Both the position numbers and the translations under genes were made by a program. Of a stretch of DNA of 64,000 bases, positions 52,010-61,487 are shown piece after piece (position 1 is the stretch's first letter; every line of letters begins with the position of its first letter). This stretch comes from Shouchella clausii (lineage in GTDB: Bacteria; Bacillota; Bacilli; Bacillales; Bacillaceae_D): assembly GCF_001598215.1 (NCBI RefSeq), contig NZ_BCXJ01000001.1:434001-498000 (forward strand), read 5' to 3'. Below the pieces are notes generated by a model. The model had not been told where the DNA came from. It saw only the letters and a program-made list of their open reading frames with translations, and searched no databases.

Positions 52010-52886
52010 TTAACCGAACGCCTGAACAGGAAGAACTGATTAAGAGACATAAAGAAAACCAAAGACTTGATGGAGAATAATATTTTAAAGGGAGCCGCGC
52101 TGATCTTGGGATAAAATAGATGTGATTCGAAATAACGCTCACAAATACTCAGTATCAGCAATGTGAGACGTCTTGCAAATTCCTAGAAGTACGTATTATT
52201 AAGAAGCGAAAATCAGAGATGACCAGGAAGAAGAGAATACGGCCAAGAAAATTAAAGATTGAGCTTCAAAAGAAGGACTGGCAAGTGTCACGCTGTCATA
52301 TTGGGCGCATTATGAAAGAGCCCAGTTTAACCCCCAGAACACTTCAGTCAGTGAATCGGAAGTTGGAAACGTACTCAATCGAGAGTTTAATTAGGACAAG
52401 GAGTTAAAGGTCGTTGTCAGTGATCTGACCTACGTCCGGAACAGACAGAAATGGCATTACATCTGTATTTTGGTAGATTTATATAACCGTGAAATCATTG
52501 GCTACAGTACCGGTTCCGAGAAAACGGCATCCTTAGTTCAGCATGCCTTTGCATCGGTTCTCTAAAGTCTTAATCGCCTCGAATTGTTACATAACCGATC
52601 GGGGCAGTGAGTGTAAAAATAAGCTAATCGATGAAGCTCTTGGCCTTTGACATCGAGCGTTCCTTGAGGGCAAAAGGAACGCCCTATGACAATGCTGTTG
52701 AAGAAGCTATGTTTAAGACGATCAAAACAGAGTTTGTCAACGGTGTTTTTTTAGCCAACAGGAACTGGATCTGGAACTATTTGATTAGGTGAATTGGTTT
52801 AATCATATTCGGATCTATGAATGGCTGGCTATTTAACACCCCGTGAATATAAGCGCAAGCACCAGGCTGAAATATATGCTATTTAG
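52010..52886 (+). pseudogene. Degenerate IS3-family (IS150-like) transposase
   Basis: Pieces of both reading frames remain. The end of orfA reads DLMENNILKGAALILG. OrfB reads VSAM-DVLQIPRSTYY, then LTYVRNRQKWHYICILVDLY and NREIIGYSTGS, the TDRGSE region (DRGSECKNKLIDEALG), IERSLRAKGTPYDNAVEEAM and FKTIKTEFVNGVF, WFNHIRIYEWL and GYLTPREYK. These are hallmarks of IS3-family DDE transposases. At least four internal stops and several frameshifts make it inactive. Ends were not defined. Confidence 0.88.
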
Positions 52887-52900
52887 CAGTAATGAGCGCA

Positions 52901-53005
52901 CTCTACTTGGAGTGGCGGTCATGACAGCCTTGGCGGCTGAGCAAGATTCTCTTAAATATCTGGCTTCCTGGCCCGTCATCCTGCTCGCAGAGGCTCCAAG
53001 TTAAG
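52901..53005. repeat. Short element with inverted ends (possible MITE or long hairpin)
   Basis: Left end CACTCTACTTGGAG and the reverse complement of the right end CACTTAACTTGGAG agree at 12 of 14 bases. They lie about 105 bases apart, just after the IS3 relic. No clear target duplication. Could also be an RNA hairpin. Confidence 0.35.
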
Positions 53006-53231
53006 TGACAGACGACTATCTTTCATTAAAGTGAGATTGAATACCTTAAACAGGTCTATGTTCTTAAAATAATTGTTCAGTTTAGTCATTCCAACGACCT
53101 AAATTACCCCCTACCACTTATAAAGGGATAGGCTTTTTCTATTTTTGAACAGCCGCATTTGGGAGGAGGTTGTTTATCTAAGTAATGGAATAATGGTCTC
53201 TTGTAGGTTGTAACATAGAAGAAAAAAACCA

Positions 53232-53281
53232 TTGACCACTCCGGTCAGTCGTGATATTCTTCGATTGACCAGGGTGGTCAA
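53232..53281 (+). promoter_or_regulatory. tetR-ABC operon promoter with two palindromic operators
   Basis: TTGACC (53232-53237), 17-base spacer, TATTCT (53255-53260). Operator 1 (53232-53248, TTGACC-N5-GGTCAG) covers the -35 box. Operator 2 (53265-53281, TTGACCA-GGG-TGGTCAA) lies on the transcript start. Centres are about 33 bp apart, three helical turns. Confidence 0.75.
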
Positions 53282-53306
53282 TGGGATTAAGAAAGGAGGG
53301 CATTCC

Positions 53307-53951
53307 TTGTCTAAACAATTTGAGAGCCTTGAGAAAGAGAAGCAAGTCCGAATTTTAGATGCAGCTTTTCATGAATTTGCTGAAAATGGGTATGAGAGCG
53401 CGTCGACAAATCGGATTGTAAAGGCTGCGGGTATTGCTAAAGGAACACTCTTTAATTATTTTGAGAACAAACAGTCGCTGTATCATTATTTAATTAACTA
53501 TGCGATTGACCTATCAAGGGAACAATATTTGCAAAAAATTGATGTAGAGGAAGCGGATTTTTTTGAACGCTTGAAAAAAGCAGGTACGTTGAAGTGGAAA
53601 GTGTTTAAAGAGCATGAGAAGGTGTTAAATTTTCTTGCGACTTTAGGGCTGAGCGTCGATGAAATCGAACTTCCTAAGCCTTTAAGGATGAAGTTTGAGG
53701 AATTGCTGACCTATTGGCATAGGGTGCTTAACGATAACATTGACTATTCAAAGTTTCGTGACGATGTAGATGTAAGGAAGGCATTTCATTTGATTCGCTG
53801 GTCGATTGAAGGCTATCGCTCTGAGCTTATGCAAAGATTTAAAGGGGAGAACTTGAATGAAATCGATACTGAGCCCTTTTACGACGAGTATTACCAATAT
53901 ATAGATATACTAAAAACTTGTTTTTACCGAAAGGAGGAGGTTGAGAGATGA
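53307..53951 (+). CDS. TetR family repressor of an ABC exporter
   Basis: A 214-residue TetR protein: KQVRILDAAFHEFAENGYES, ASTNRIVKAAGIAKGTLFNY and FENKQSLYHYLINY form the DNA-binding domain. TTG start at 53307, six bases after AAAGGAGGG; the longer frame begins inside the operator and is not credible. Two palindromes at its promoter indicate autoregulation and control of the two downstream genes, which overlap. The inducer is probably the exported compound. Confidence 0.87.
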   Translation: MSKQFESLEKEKQVRILDAAFHEFAENGYESASTNRIVKAAGIAKGTLFNYFENKQSLYHYLINYAIDLSREQYLQKIDVEEADFFERLKKAGTLKWKVFKEHEKVLNFLATLGLSVDEIELPKPLRMKFEELLTYWHRVLNDNIDYSKFRDDVDVRKAFHLIRWSIEGYRSELMQRFKGENLNEIDTEPFYDEYYQYIDILKTCFYRKEEVER

Positions 53952-54838
53952 GTGTATTAGTTAGCGAGTCATTAACGAAACGGTTTGGAAATTTCAGGGC
54001 GTTAAATCATGTTTCGTTTGACGTACAAGAAGGGGAAGTGTTTGGTTTCATTGGGCCTAATGGTGCTGGGAAATCAACAACGATACGGATTTTACTCGGT
54101 GCTTTGAAAGCTTCGAGCGGAAATGCAACCATTTTCCAACAGGATGTCTGGAAAGACGCGGTGGCGATTCATAAACGTTTAGCTTATGTTCCAGGTGACG
54201 TCCATTTATGGCCGAATTTAACTGGCGGGGAAGTGATTGATTTATTCGGTAAAATGCGCGGGTCATACAACAAAGTACGTAAAGAAGAATTAATGGAAAG
54301 GTTTAGCTTTGACCCTACAAAAAAATGCCGTACTTACTGGAAAGGAAACCGACAAAAAGTTGCACTCATTTCCGCCTTTTCCTCCGATGCCGATTTGTAT
54401 ATTTTAGATGAGCCGACGTCTGGGCTTGATCCATTGATGGAGAAGGTGTTTCAAGAGTGTGTTGCAGAAGAGAAAGCAAAAGGGAAAAGTGTGCTCCTTT
54501 CTAGCCACATTCTTTCGGAAGTAGAGCGGCTTTGCGACCGCGTGGGGATCATACGAGAAGGAGAAGTGATTGAATCGGGGACCTTGGAAGAGCTTCGCCA
54601 TTTGACGAGAACGAATGTAACGGTAAAAACGGAGAAACCGCTTGTAGGACTGGCGGATATGAAAGGGGTGCACGATCTCCGCAAGGAAGCCGGGACGTTT
54701 CGTTTCCAAGTTGACGGTGAAGAGCTCGGTACGGTGATGCAACATATTAGCAGCTTTGGATTGGTAAAGCTGGAAAGTGCTCCACCGACATTAGAGGATT
54801 TATTCATGCGTCATTATCGAGGAGGTGTCAAAAAGTGA
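53948..54838 (+). CDS. ABC transporter ATP-binding protein (drug/polyketide exporter type)
   Basis: A 296-residue ATPase. Walker A is FIGPNGAGKSTTIRILLG (about 35-52), Walker B YILDEPTSGLDPLME (about 152-166) and the switch His is in LLSSHILSEVERLC. The signature motif, expected as YSKGNRQKV in this subfamily, reads TYWKGNRQKV (about 134-143): the signature Ser is a Trp. A C-terminal extension (about 215-296) is normal for drug-exporter ATPases. It overlaps the tetR and permease genes, so the three are co-translated. Confidence 0.88.
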   Translation: MSVLVSESLTKRFGNFRALNHVSFDVQEGEVFGFIGPNGAGKSTTIRILLGALKASSGNATIFQQDVWKDAVAIHKRLAYVPGDVHLWPNLTGGEVIDLFGKMRGSYNKVRKEELMERFSFDPTKKCRTYWKGNRQKVALISAFSSDADLYILDEPTSGLDPLMEKVFQECVAEEKAKGKSVLLSSHILSEVERLCDRVGIIREGEVIESGTLEELRHLTRTNVTVKTEKPLVGLADMKGVHDLRKEAGTFRFQVDGEELGTVMQHISSFGLVKLESAPPTLEDLFMRHYRGGVKK

Positions 54839-56433
54839 TGGCGTTTCATCATACGTGGTTGATGGTGCGGTTTATTTTCCGGCAGGACCGGATTCGCCTC
54901 TTCGTTTGGATAGCAAGTTTCGTTGTCGTGAATGTGGGAACGGCGTCTGCCTTTACGAATTTATATGCGTCGGAAGCAGAACGGCAGGCGATGGCACAAA
55001 CAGTGGCAAACCCGGCGATGACCGCGATGCTTGGACCGGCATATGGCTTGGATAACTATACGGAAGCGGCGATGATGGCCCATCAAATGTTGCTTCTTAC
55101 CGCCATTGTTGTTGCGGTGATGAACATTTTGCTGACCGCACGGCACACGAGGGCCCCAGAGGAAGATGGGCGTATGGAAATGATGCGGTCGCTGCCGCTC
55201 GGTACGTTGACACCATTAAGTGCGGCAATCATTGTGATGGCTGGAGCAAATATGCTGGTCGGCATAGGTTCAGGGTTTGGTTTGGCTGCCCTCGGGATTG
55301 AGAGCATGGACTTACATGGTTCGCTCATGTATGGAGCTGTACTAGGAGGCGTGGGATTCTTTTTTTCTACGATCACGGCAGTGTTTGCCCAGCTCTCAGA
55401 AAGTACGAGAGGAACCGTCGGCCTGTCCTTTGCCGTCCTGGGCTTAGCGTATTTGGTTCGTGCAATCGGCGATGTATCTAATGAAACGCTGTCTTGGTTT
55501 TCTCCTCTTGGATGGGCCGTGAAGACCGAAACATATGTCAATAATCAATGGGGACCATTCCTTCTGCTAATTGCGGTTGCGCTGCTTTTGTTTGTCTTCG
55601 CCCTATACTTGCAGGTCAGGCGTGATTTAGAGGCAGGCTTTTTACCAACCCGCGCAGGCCGCAAAGAAGCTTCTGATTTCTTAAACGGACCTGTCAGTTT
55701 AGCGATAAGGTTGCAACGGACAGCGATGATCTCTTGGCTTGTGGCTATGGCTTTAATCGGTGCCTCCTACGGCTCCATTCTTGGAGACTTAGAGACATTT
55801 TTTGAATCCAATGAACTGATGGCAGACATGTTTGCTTCTGATGCAGGATTTTCGATAACGGAGCAGTTTATTTCGATCATTATGATGGTCATAGCGATTA
55901 TTGCAGCGATTCCAGCATTGCTTGTTATGTTTAAATTGAAAGCGGAAGAAAAGAAAAACCGAAACGAGCACGTGTTGGCCAGAGCCGTGTCCCGAAACCG
56001 GCAATTTGGCAGTTATGTGTTACTTGCTCTTCTAGTCAGCATAGTCATGGTCGTTATCGGCGGATGGACGCTTGGAGCGACAGGGAACGCGGTGATGGGT
56101 GAACCGATTAAGATTAGCCAATTACTAGGAGCCGCTATTGCTTACGTGCCAGCCCTTTTTGTCATCATTGGCCTCGGGGCTCTCTTTGTCGGGGGCTTCC
56201 CGCGAGCGACCATGATTACATGGCTCTATTTAGTGTTCGCGTTTGTTGCCAATTATTTTAGTGAACTTTTTCAGTTTCCAGATTGGGTAGTGCAGCTGAC
56301 CCCGTTTGGATATGTACCGCAAATGCCGATGGAGGAAATGAATTATGCTGCAACAGGTGTACTCTTGCTCGTAGCAGCATGTTTACTCGTCATCGCATTC
56401 CAAAGCTATAATAAGCGTGATATTCAAGGATAA
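54838..56433 (+). CDS. ABC-2 type exporter permease (TnrB/polyketide-exporter-like)
   Basis: A 531-residue membrane protein with about twelve hydrophobic segments in two similar halves, the size and layout of the 'exporter of polyketide antibiotics' family (tetronasin resistance TnrB). Typical stretches are ARHTRAPEEDGRMEMMRSLP (about 102-121) and ENEHVLARAVSR-like NRNEHVLARAVSRNRQFGSY. With its ATPase it would expel hydrophobic drugs. ATG 54838 lies one base after the ATPase stop region, with GGAGGTG upstream. Confidence 0.85.
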   Translation: MAFHHTWLMVRFIFRQDRIRLFVWIASFVVVNVGTASAFTNLYASEAERQAMAQTVANPAMTAMLGPAYGLDNYTEAAMMAHQMLLLTAIVVAVMNILLTARHTRAPEEDGRMEMMRSLPLGTLTPLSAAIIVMAGANMLVGIGSGFGLAALGIESMDLHGSLMYGAVLGGVGFFFSTITAVFAQLSESTRGTVGLSFAVLGLAYLVRAIGDVSNETLSWFSPLGWAVKTETYVNNQWGPFLLLIAVALLLFVFALYLQVRRDLEAGFLPTRAGRKEASDFLNGPVSLAIRLQRTAMISWLVAMALIGASYGSILGDLETFFESNELMADMFASDAGFSITEQFISIIMMVIAIIAAIPALLVMFKLKAEEKKNRNEHVLARAVSRNRQFGSYVLLALLVSIVMVVIGGWTLGATGNAVMGEPIKISQLLGAAIAYVPALFVIIGLGALFVGGFPRATMITWLYLVFAFVANYFSELFQFPDWVVQLTPFGYVPQMPMEEMNYAATGVLLLVAACLLVIAFQSYNKRDIQG

Positions 56434-56439
56434 TCTAAG

Positions 56440-56469
56440 ACTAGGGTGTAAGGGCACACCCTAGTTTTT
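56440..56469 (+). terminator. Terminator of the tetR-ABC operon
   Basis: ACTAGGGTGT / ACACCCTAGT perfect stem, then TTTTTG. Confidence 0.88.
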
Positions 56470-56773
56470 GTTGGTGGGTTTGAGTCCAACATAGGAGAAT
56501 GGCAACCTCAGTTCATAATAAGCTTAGTGAATAGGCCATATTTTCATAGACATGAAGCAATATTTTATGATGCCTCTTCATCGAAAGCAAAGTTAGGAAC
56601 GATCATATGACAAATGAAAAAGATGAACTCCTTTACGTTATAGAAGCCAATGAGGAAAACAAGCCCCTAAAGGCAAGAGTTCTCTATTGTGGCACTCTAT
56701 GTGGTTGTATCGATTGAAATTGGCTTAGGCTTTAGTATCCCATTCTTTGCAAGTCGGTGGGTTTTGAAAAGGA
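56470..56773. other. Intergenic stretch, probably mobile-element debris
   Basis: Short broken frames only (for example NEKDELLYVIEANEENKPLK). It leads into the zinc-ribbon transposase relic. No gene supported. Confidence 0.3.
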
Positions 56774-57139
56774 TTGGCTGCTCAAATACGGGCGATAGAA
56801 GAAATTCATGAGCAAAAACAGAAGAATGGACTTGTTTGTCCGTATTGTAATAGCCATTCAGTTGTTCGGTTTGGGAAATACGCTATCAAAACACGTATCG
56901 GAGTGGTAAAACGTCAACGTTACCGCTGTAAAATAGGCAATCAAACATTCAACAACCTAACGAATACCCCTTTACAACGGACGTGGAAGCCGCGCCTATG
57001 GGTACGATTTATTGAGTGCAAAATGGATGGAACGCTTCAACGGTGTTGCGACCAAGTGTCTGCAACATTGCTTGCTTCAATTCATAGACAGAAAGGAATA
57101 GGAGAATACCTCGTCGAACAAAAAGAAGATGCTTGTTAG
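56774..57139 (+). pseudogene. Truncated zinc-ribbon IS transposase (IS1595-like)
   Basis: The frame reads CPYCNSHSVVRFGKYAIKTR, then VVKRQRYRCKIGNQTFNNLT and NTPLQRTWKPRLWVRFIECK, the N-terminal zinc ribbon and following region of IS1595/IS1-like transposases. The expected CKxC second knuckle is CKIG, so a metal-binding Cys is lost. The frame ends after LLASIHRQKG without the catalytic DDE domain. It is an inactive remnant. Confidence 0.72.
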
Positions 57140-57250
57140 TTCTTATTTGTTTCCAGCGACAGAGACGAATGTCAAGCTTCGACGCACAGTGTTTTCGTGT
57201 TGAACTAACAGGTAATTTATATGCTCCAACTTAGGGTTAAGGGGGTAGCG

Positions 57251-57766
57251 ATGAAAGTAGATGAAGACATCTCAATTGCAGAATACAATTCAGATTGGGC
57301 AATCTGGTATCGAGAAGAAACAGAACAACTACTGAATGTTTTTCCCAATGCAATGTTCGAGCATTTTGGCAGTACCTCGGTATCTGGACTCTATTCAAAA
57401 CCCATCGTGGATATACTGATAGGTCTAATTGGTGTTCTTGAGTTGTCGGATGAACAAAGAAGAAGATTGGAGTATCTAGGGTATGAAGTTCTCGGGACTG
57501 CTGGTGTTCCTGGGCGGATACATTGCCGAAAGCGCGGCATACGCTCGTTTAACCTTGCAGTGACTCCATTTGACTCAGAATTATGGCGCGACAATTTGCT
57601 GATACGAGATTATCTGCGTTCTCACCCAGATGAAGCCAAAATCTATGCTCAACATAAGTTAGATGCGTACCGTAAAGGATATCGTACACTGATAGCATAT
57701 TCGGATTATAAAGCGGAGTTTATATCGAGACTGCTTCTACGCGCTAAGACAGCTCAGGAAATTTGA
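57251..57766 (+). CDS. GrpB family protein (UPF0157, nucleotidyltransferase fold)
   Basis: A 171-residue GrpB/UPF0157 protein: ISIAEYNSDWAIWYREETEQ near the start, FEHFGSTSVSGLYSKPIVDI (about 36-55, the GS...D pattern of the nucleotidyltransferase fold), RIHCRKRGIRSFNLAVTPFD and DYLRSHPDEAKIYAQHKLDA. Biochemical role unknown. Start ATG 57251 after AAGGGGGTAGCG; a frame starting 30 bases earlier has no site. Stand-alone gene after the IS relic. Confidence 0.83.
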   Translation: MKVDEDISIAEYNSDWAIWYREETEQLLNVFPNAMFEHFGSTSVSGLYSKPIVDILIGLIGVLELSDEQRRRLEYLGYEVLGTAGVPGRIHCRKRGIRSFNLAVTPFDSELWRDNLLIRDYLRSHPDEAKIYAQHKLDAYRKGYRTLIAYSDYKAEFISRLLLRAKTAQEI

Positions 57767-57906
57767 TTATTTTATTGAAGAATGGCTATCGTCGTCCAAA
57801 AGAGAGCCCCTTTTTTTTAACAAGATGTTTTTCTTTGGGCATATATCAACACTAAGAGTGAACATAGCCTTTCTAAATAGGGGCTTATGCCAATTTATCC
57901 ATTTAA

Positions 57907-57949
57907 AAAGTGCAGAACCTGTAAAAGAAACAACAGAGTTCTGCACTTT
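57907..57949 (-). terminator. Convergent terminator between grpB-like gene and GH4 gene
   Basis: AAAGTGCAGAAC / GTTCTGCACTTT, perfect 12-bp stem; T run is better on the minus strand (CACTTTTTAAAT), so it ends the PTS/GH4 operon. Confidence 0.8.
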
Positions 57950-58020
57950 ATTTCTACAACTCAATGCTCGATTTAGGGTGTTGATTGAGATGGATTTTTG
58001 TATCGTGTTTAAGGGCTTGC

Positions 58021-59340
58021 TTACCTTCTAAATTGAGGCAAATCCTTTTTATGCGCTTCTAGCATCTCATCCAATATCTCTTTTGCCTTTGCGTCGCTCG
58101 TAATTAGCGGGTTTATGCAAAGAGCCAATAATGCTTGTTCATAAGAACCTGTTACGGCTGCTTCAATCGCTACTAACTCAAACGATTTGATTTGTTGGAT
58201 GAGGCCATTGATCGAGTAAGGAAGTTCCCCTACTGCTAGTGGAATTGGCCCCTGCTTTGTGACAACGCAGTTAATTTCAACGATTGTATCATTAGGGAGA
58301 TTTGTAATCGCCCCTTCATTACGGGTGTTGAGTGTTTGGACATCCCCTTTATCGTTGTAGATGGAAGAAATTAAATTACACGCAGCATCACTGTAATAAG
58401 CGCCTCCGCGTTTTTCTAGCTGTGGTGGCTTTATGTCAAGGTCAGGGTCTTTATAGAGTTCGAACAATTCATCTTCTAATTGCTTAACGACTTCAGCGCG
58501 TGTCTTACGGTGTTTAAACTCTTCCAATTCCTTTTGCAAGATTTCGCTCGTCTTGTAATAATAGCGATGATACGGACTCGGTATGCAGCCAAGCGCCTTC
58601 ATAAACGCTTTCTCCCAAGGGAGTGGGATGATATTTTTCATTGTTACTTCATTATTGGGATCTGTTACTAAGTCGATGACGTCATTTAATCTCGATTCAC
58701 CATTTACATGGACGTCAAGGCCATAGGACATATGGTTTAACCCAGCAAACGTAATCGTCAGTTGGTCAGGGGGGACGTCTAATAATGTCGCAATGGTCAT
58801 TTTTGTGTTGATCGGTACATTGCAGACGCCGATGATTTTTTTGTGTTGACTATATTTCATGACCGCTTCTGTGACCATTCCCGCAGGGTTGGTAAAGTTG
58901 ATGAGCCACGCATTTGGGCATAGTTCGTGCATTTGTTCGGCGATCTCTAATAAGACGGGAATGGTTCGGAGTGCTTTAAATAAACCACCTGCCCCGTTTG
59001 TTTCCTGGCCGATCATCCCGTGTTTTAATGGAATGCGTTCGTCTTTAATCCGAGCCTCTAATAAGCCAACACGCATTTGCGTTGTAACAAAATCAGCGTC
59101 TTTCAATGCTTCTTTTCGGTCAAAGGTTGTATAAATAGTTATGGGCAGGCCCGCCTTCTTGACCATTCGCTTCGCCAAGCTTCCGACAATCTCTAGTTTT
59201 TCTTTTCCTTTTTCTATATCAACTAGCCACAGTTCCCGAACGGGAAGCTCTTTATGGCGTTTTATTAATCCTTCAACGAATTCAGGTGTATAACTCGATC
59301 CTCCACCAATCGTCACGATTTTGATGCCGTTTTTACCCAA
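58021..59340 (-). CDS. Glycoside hydrolase family 4, 6-phospho-beta-glucosidase type
   Basis: A 439-residue NAD+- and Mn2+-dependent GH4 enzyme: IKIVTIGGGSSYTPEFVEGL (dinucleotide fold, about 5-24), NPAGMVTEAV, the metal-binding Cys in IGVCNVPIN (about 170) and His in GLNHMSYGLDV (about 200). It splits phosphorylated disaccharides brought in by the PTS, for example cellobiose-6-P or diacetylchitobiose-6-P. TTG start at 59340 with GGAGGCGATATCA upstream; it overlaps the small membrane gene by eight bases. Last gene of its operon. Confidence 0.88.
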   Translation of the reverse strand: MGKNGIKIVTIGGGSSYTPEFVEGLIKRHKELPVRELWLVDIEKGKEKLEIVGSLAKRMVKKAGLPITIYTTFDRKEALKDADFVTTQMRVGLLEARIKDERIPLKHGMIGQETNGAGGLFKALRTIPVLLEIAEQMHELCPNAWLINFTNPAGMVTEAVMKYSQHKKIIGVCNVPINTKMTIATLLDVPPDQLTITFAGLNHMSYGLDVHVNGESRLNDVIDLVTDPNNEVTMKNIIPLPWEKAFMKALGCIPSPYHRYYYKTSEILQKELEEFKHRKTRAEVVKQLEDELFELYKDPDLDIKPPQLEKRGGAYYSDAACNLISSIYNDKGDVQTLNTRNEGAITNLPNDTIVEINCVVTKQGPIPLAVGELPYSINGLIQQIKSFELVAIEAAVTGSYEQALLALCINPLITSDAKAKEILDEMLEAHKKDLPQFRR

Positions 59341-59638
59341 TGATATCGCCTCCAAACACAAACGTCATTAATGCGCTCGTAGCAAAGCCGACAATAATGG
59401 CGATGCGTATTCTTTGTCTATTTAATCGTTTGTCAGTTGTTTTTCCGTCGATTTTTGTTAGCACAATGCCTATTCCAACAGCTGCGGAAATCCCTGCGCT
59501 TAAAAAGGCACTCATTACTTCAGAAAGGTGAATGTATTTGAGAGGAATGGAAAGGAGAAGCATTCCAAAAAACAAGATCATCATAAATACGAAAACACCT
59601 TTAGGGCTAATGCGAGGAATTAATCTTGGCTGCTCCAC
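59333..59638 (-). CDS. Small membrane protein of unknown function
   Basis: A 101-residue protein with three hydrophobic stretches (GVFVFMMILFFGMLLLSIPL, then VMSAFLSAGISAAVGIGIVL, and IAIIVGFATSALMTFVFGG) and basic loops. No family recognised. It lies between the PTS IIC and GH4 genes and overlaps the latter, so it belongs to the operon; possibly an accessory to the permease. Confidence 0.65.
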   Translation of the reverse strand: MEQPRLIPRISPKGVFVFMMILFFGMLLLSIPLKYIHLSEVMSAFLSAGISAAVGIGIVLTKIDGKTTDKRLNRQRIRIAIIVGFATSALMTFVFGGDIIG

Positions 59639-59694
59639 AAGACAGACCCCCTAATACCTTAGGGGATCGCAAGGATCCCCTAAGGCCAGTTTTT

Positions 59695-60963
59695 TTATTG
59701 CTCTTCGTTCTGTTCCATAGCAAGCATTTTATTGTCATAGATTCGTAGAAATGGCAAATAAATCACGACAGATATGGCAAGGTTTACTAGGACAAGAATA
59801 ATCGAACGCCAGTCTCCCCCTGTCGCTAAATAGGCGCCTATTGGGGCCGGGAGTGTCCACGGTGCTTTTATAAATGTAGGCGAGACAAGGCCAACGGAGG
59901 TCGCTAAATAGGCAATGACTGCTGTGACGATTGGCGTGATAATAAACGGAATCACTAAAATCGGATTCAATACAATAGGTAAACCAAATATAACTGGTTC
60001 ATTAATATTAAAAATACTCGGTACAGCCACGGTTCTACCTAGACTTTTTAAATACTTTGACCGTGCAAAAATCAACATGACAATGACTAGGCCTAACGTT
60101 GCGCCGGAGCCGCCAATCCATATAAACCATTGATATAGAGGTTCTGGGGCAATATGCGGAAGCTCACTTGCGCCTGATGCGACAGCTTCGCCATTTTTTA
60201 ATAAGTATGTTTCCCATAGTGGGCGGGCAACGGAACCGACAACAGAAACACCATGAATCCCGAAAGACCAAAAGAATGTAATTAAAAATACAGGTACTAA
60301 TACTCCAAATAAACTATCGCCAGCTGTAACGAGTGGGACCGTTAATTTCTCCACAAGGGTATGCAAATTGACCCCCATAATGATCGTGATGAGTGTCATA
60401 AGCATAATCACAATCGCCACAGGTATGAGCGCTTCGAATGAACGGCTGACTGACGCGGGCACTGCCTCAGGAAGCCGAATCGTTATATTTTTTTGCTTAC
60501 ATATCCTAAAGATTTCGACAGATAAAATCGAAACGATGATCGTTACGAAAAGCCCACTTCCACCTAGATATTGCATCGGCAGCACAAAGCCTAACTCTTC
60601 AATAACAGAGGGAGTAATGGTCAAGAGCAAGGAAGCGACTGCGATTTGTCCACCAGACAAGGGGTCGACTTTATAAGATTGTGCTAAGTTATAGCCAATG
60701 CCGAATGCCACGTATAAGGACATGATAAACATGGTCATTCGATAAGGGATTAAGATTTGGTCGGCGTTTTCCGTCGCCCATTGAGTGATTCCCCACGATT
60801 CGGGCAACGGAGGGAACGCAATGATTAAGAAGAATGAACCGACGATAATAAATGGCAAGGAGGAGACAACCCCATCGCGTACAGCTAAAAGGTGCCGCTG
60901 TTCCGCTAGCCTTGCCATCGGGTTAGATACTCTCTTTTCCAAGAAATCGATGAATTTCCCCAT
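59695..60963 (-). CDS. PTS EIIC, lactose/cellobiose/chitobiose family
   Basis: A 422-residue CelB/ChbC-type membrane component with about ten hydrophobic segments: VRDGVVSSLPFIIVGSFFLI (about 30-49), IHGVSVVGSVARPLWE, IGGSGATLGLVIVMLIFARS and SIFNINEPVIFGLPIVLNPI (about 317-336), the NEP(V/I)IFG family signature. It moves and phosphorylates a beta-linked disaccharide with the IIB and IIA partners. 24 bases after the IIB gene. Confidence 0.92.
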   Translation of the reverse strand: MGKFIDFLEKRVSNPMARLAEQRHLLAVRDGVVSSLPFIIVGSFFLIIAFPPLPESWGITQWATENADQILIPYRMTMFIMSLYVAFGIGYNLAQSYKVDPLSGGQIAVASLLLTITPSVIEELGFVLPMQYLGGSGLFVTIIVSILSVEIFRICKQKNITIRLPEAVPASVSRSFEALIPVAIVIMLMTLITIIMGVNLHTLVEKLTVPLVTAGDSLFGVLVPVFLITFFWSFGIHGVSVVGSVARPLWETYLLKNGEAVASGASELPHIAPEPLYQWFIWIGGSGATLGLVIVMLIFARSKYLKSLGRTVAVPSIFNINEPVIFGLPIVLNPILVIPFIITPIVTAVIAYLATSVGLVSPTFIKAPWTLPAPIGAYLATGGDWRSIILVLVNLAISVVIYLPFLRIYDNKMLAMEQNEEQ

Positions 60964-60987
60964 GACGTTAGCCTCTCTTTTTCTTCT

Positions 60988-61302
60988 TTATTTCACTAAT
61001 TCTTGAAGCGTTTTCAATAATGTTGGGCCGCCTAATGGCGTATAGGCTTGCGGTGGAATTGGGCCACAAGGAACTCCGTATTCATCCGCTTCTTTTTTAA
61101 TGTTGTCAAAACGATGTTTGATTTGCGGCGCAACCATAACGACATCCCAGTTGTTTTCTAGCTCCGCTGCCACTTCACTAGAGCCGATCGCTTTTACTTC
61201 CAAGGCTTGTCCATGTTTTTCTGCTTCTTTCTTAAGGGTGTTTACTACGATCGCGCTCGACATGCCTCCAGAACATACAAACAATACTTTTGTCATTTTC
61301 AA
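60988..61302 (-). CDS. PTS EIIB, lactose/cellobiose/chitobiose family
   Basis: A 104-residue IIB protein: MTKVLFVCSGGMSSAIVVNT with the phosphorylated Cys10, then VVMVAPQIKHRFDNIKKEAD (about 55-74). It passes phosphate from IIA to the sugar bound in IIC. First gene of the minus-strand unit; the partner IIA is encoded divergently at 61488. Confidence 0.92.
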   Translation of the reverse strand: MKMTKVLFVCSGGMSSAIVVNTLKKEAEKHGQALEVKAIGSSEVAAELENNWDVVMVAPQIKHRFDNIKKEADEYGVPCGPIPPQAYTPLGGPTLLKTLQELVK

Positions 61303-61355
61303 TCATCTCCTTCATGTCACTCTAGAACTGTGAATCTGTCTTTTCGCTTCTTGCT

Positions 61356-61369
61356 TGAAAAGGCTTTCA
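61356..61369 (+). promoter_or_regulatory. cre-like site in the divergent PTS control region
   Basis: TGAAAAGGCTTTCA matches 13 of 14 bases of TGWAANCGNTNWCA (central CG is GG) and lies between the divergent IIB and IIA genes, where CcpA could silence both. Confidence 0.5.
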
Positions 61370-61487
61370 CTTACATGTATTATAGGGTTAATGAAATAAA
61401 AATTCAATATAGTTATAGAGAAAAGCTAATTTAAATTTCGTAATATGTTTTTTTATTGAACGAAGTACATGTTTAGGAGGAGTTAAG

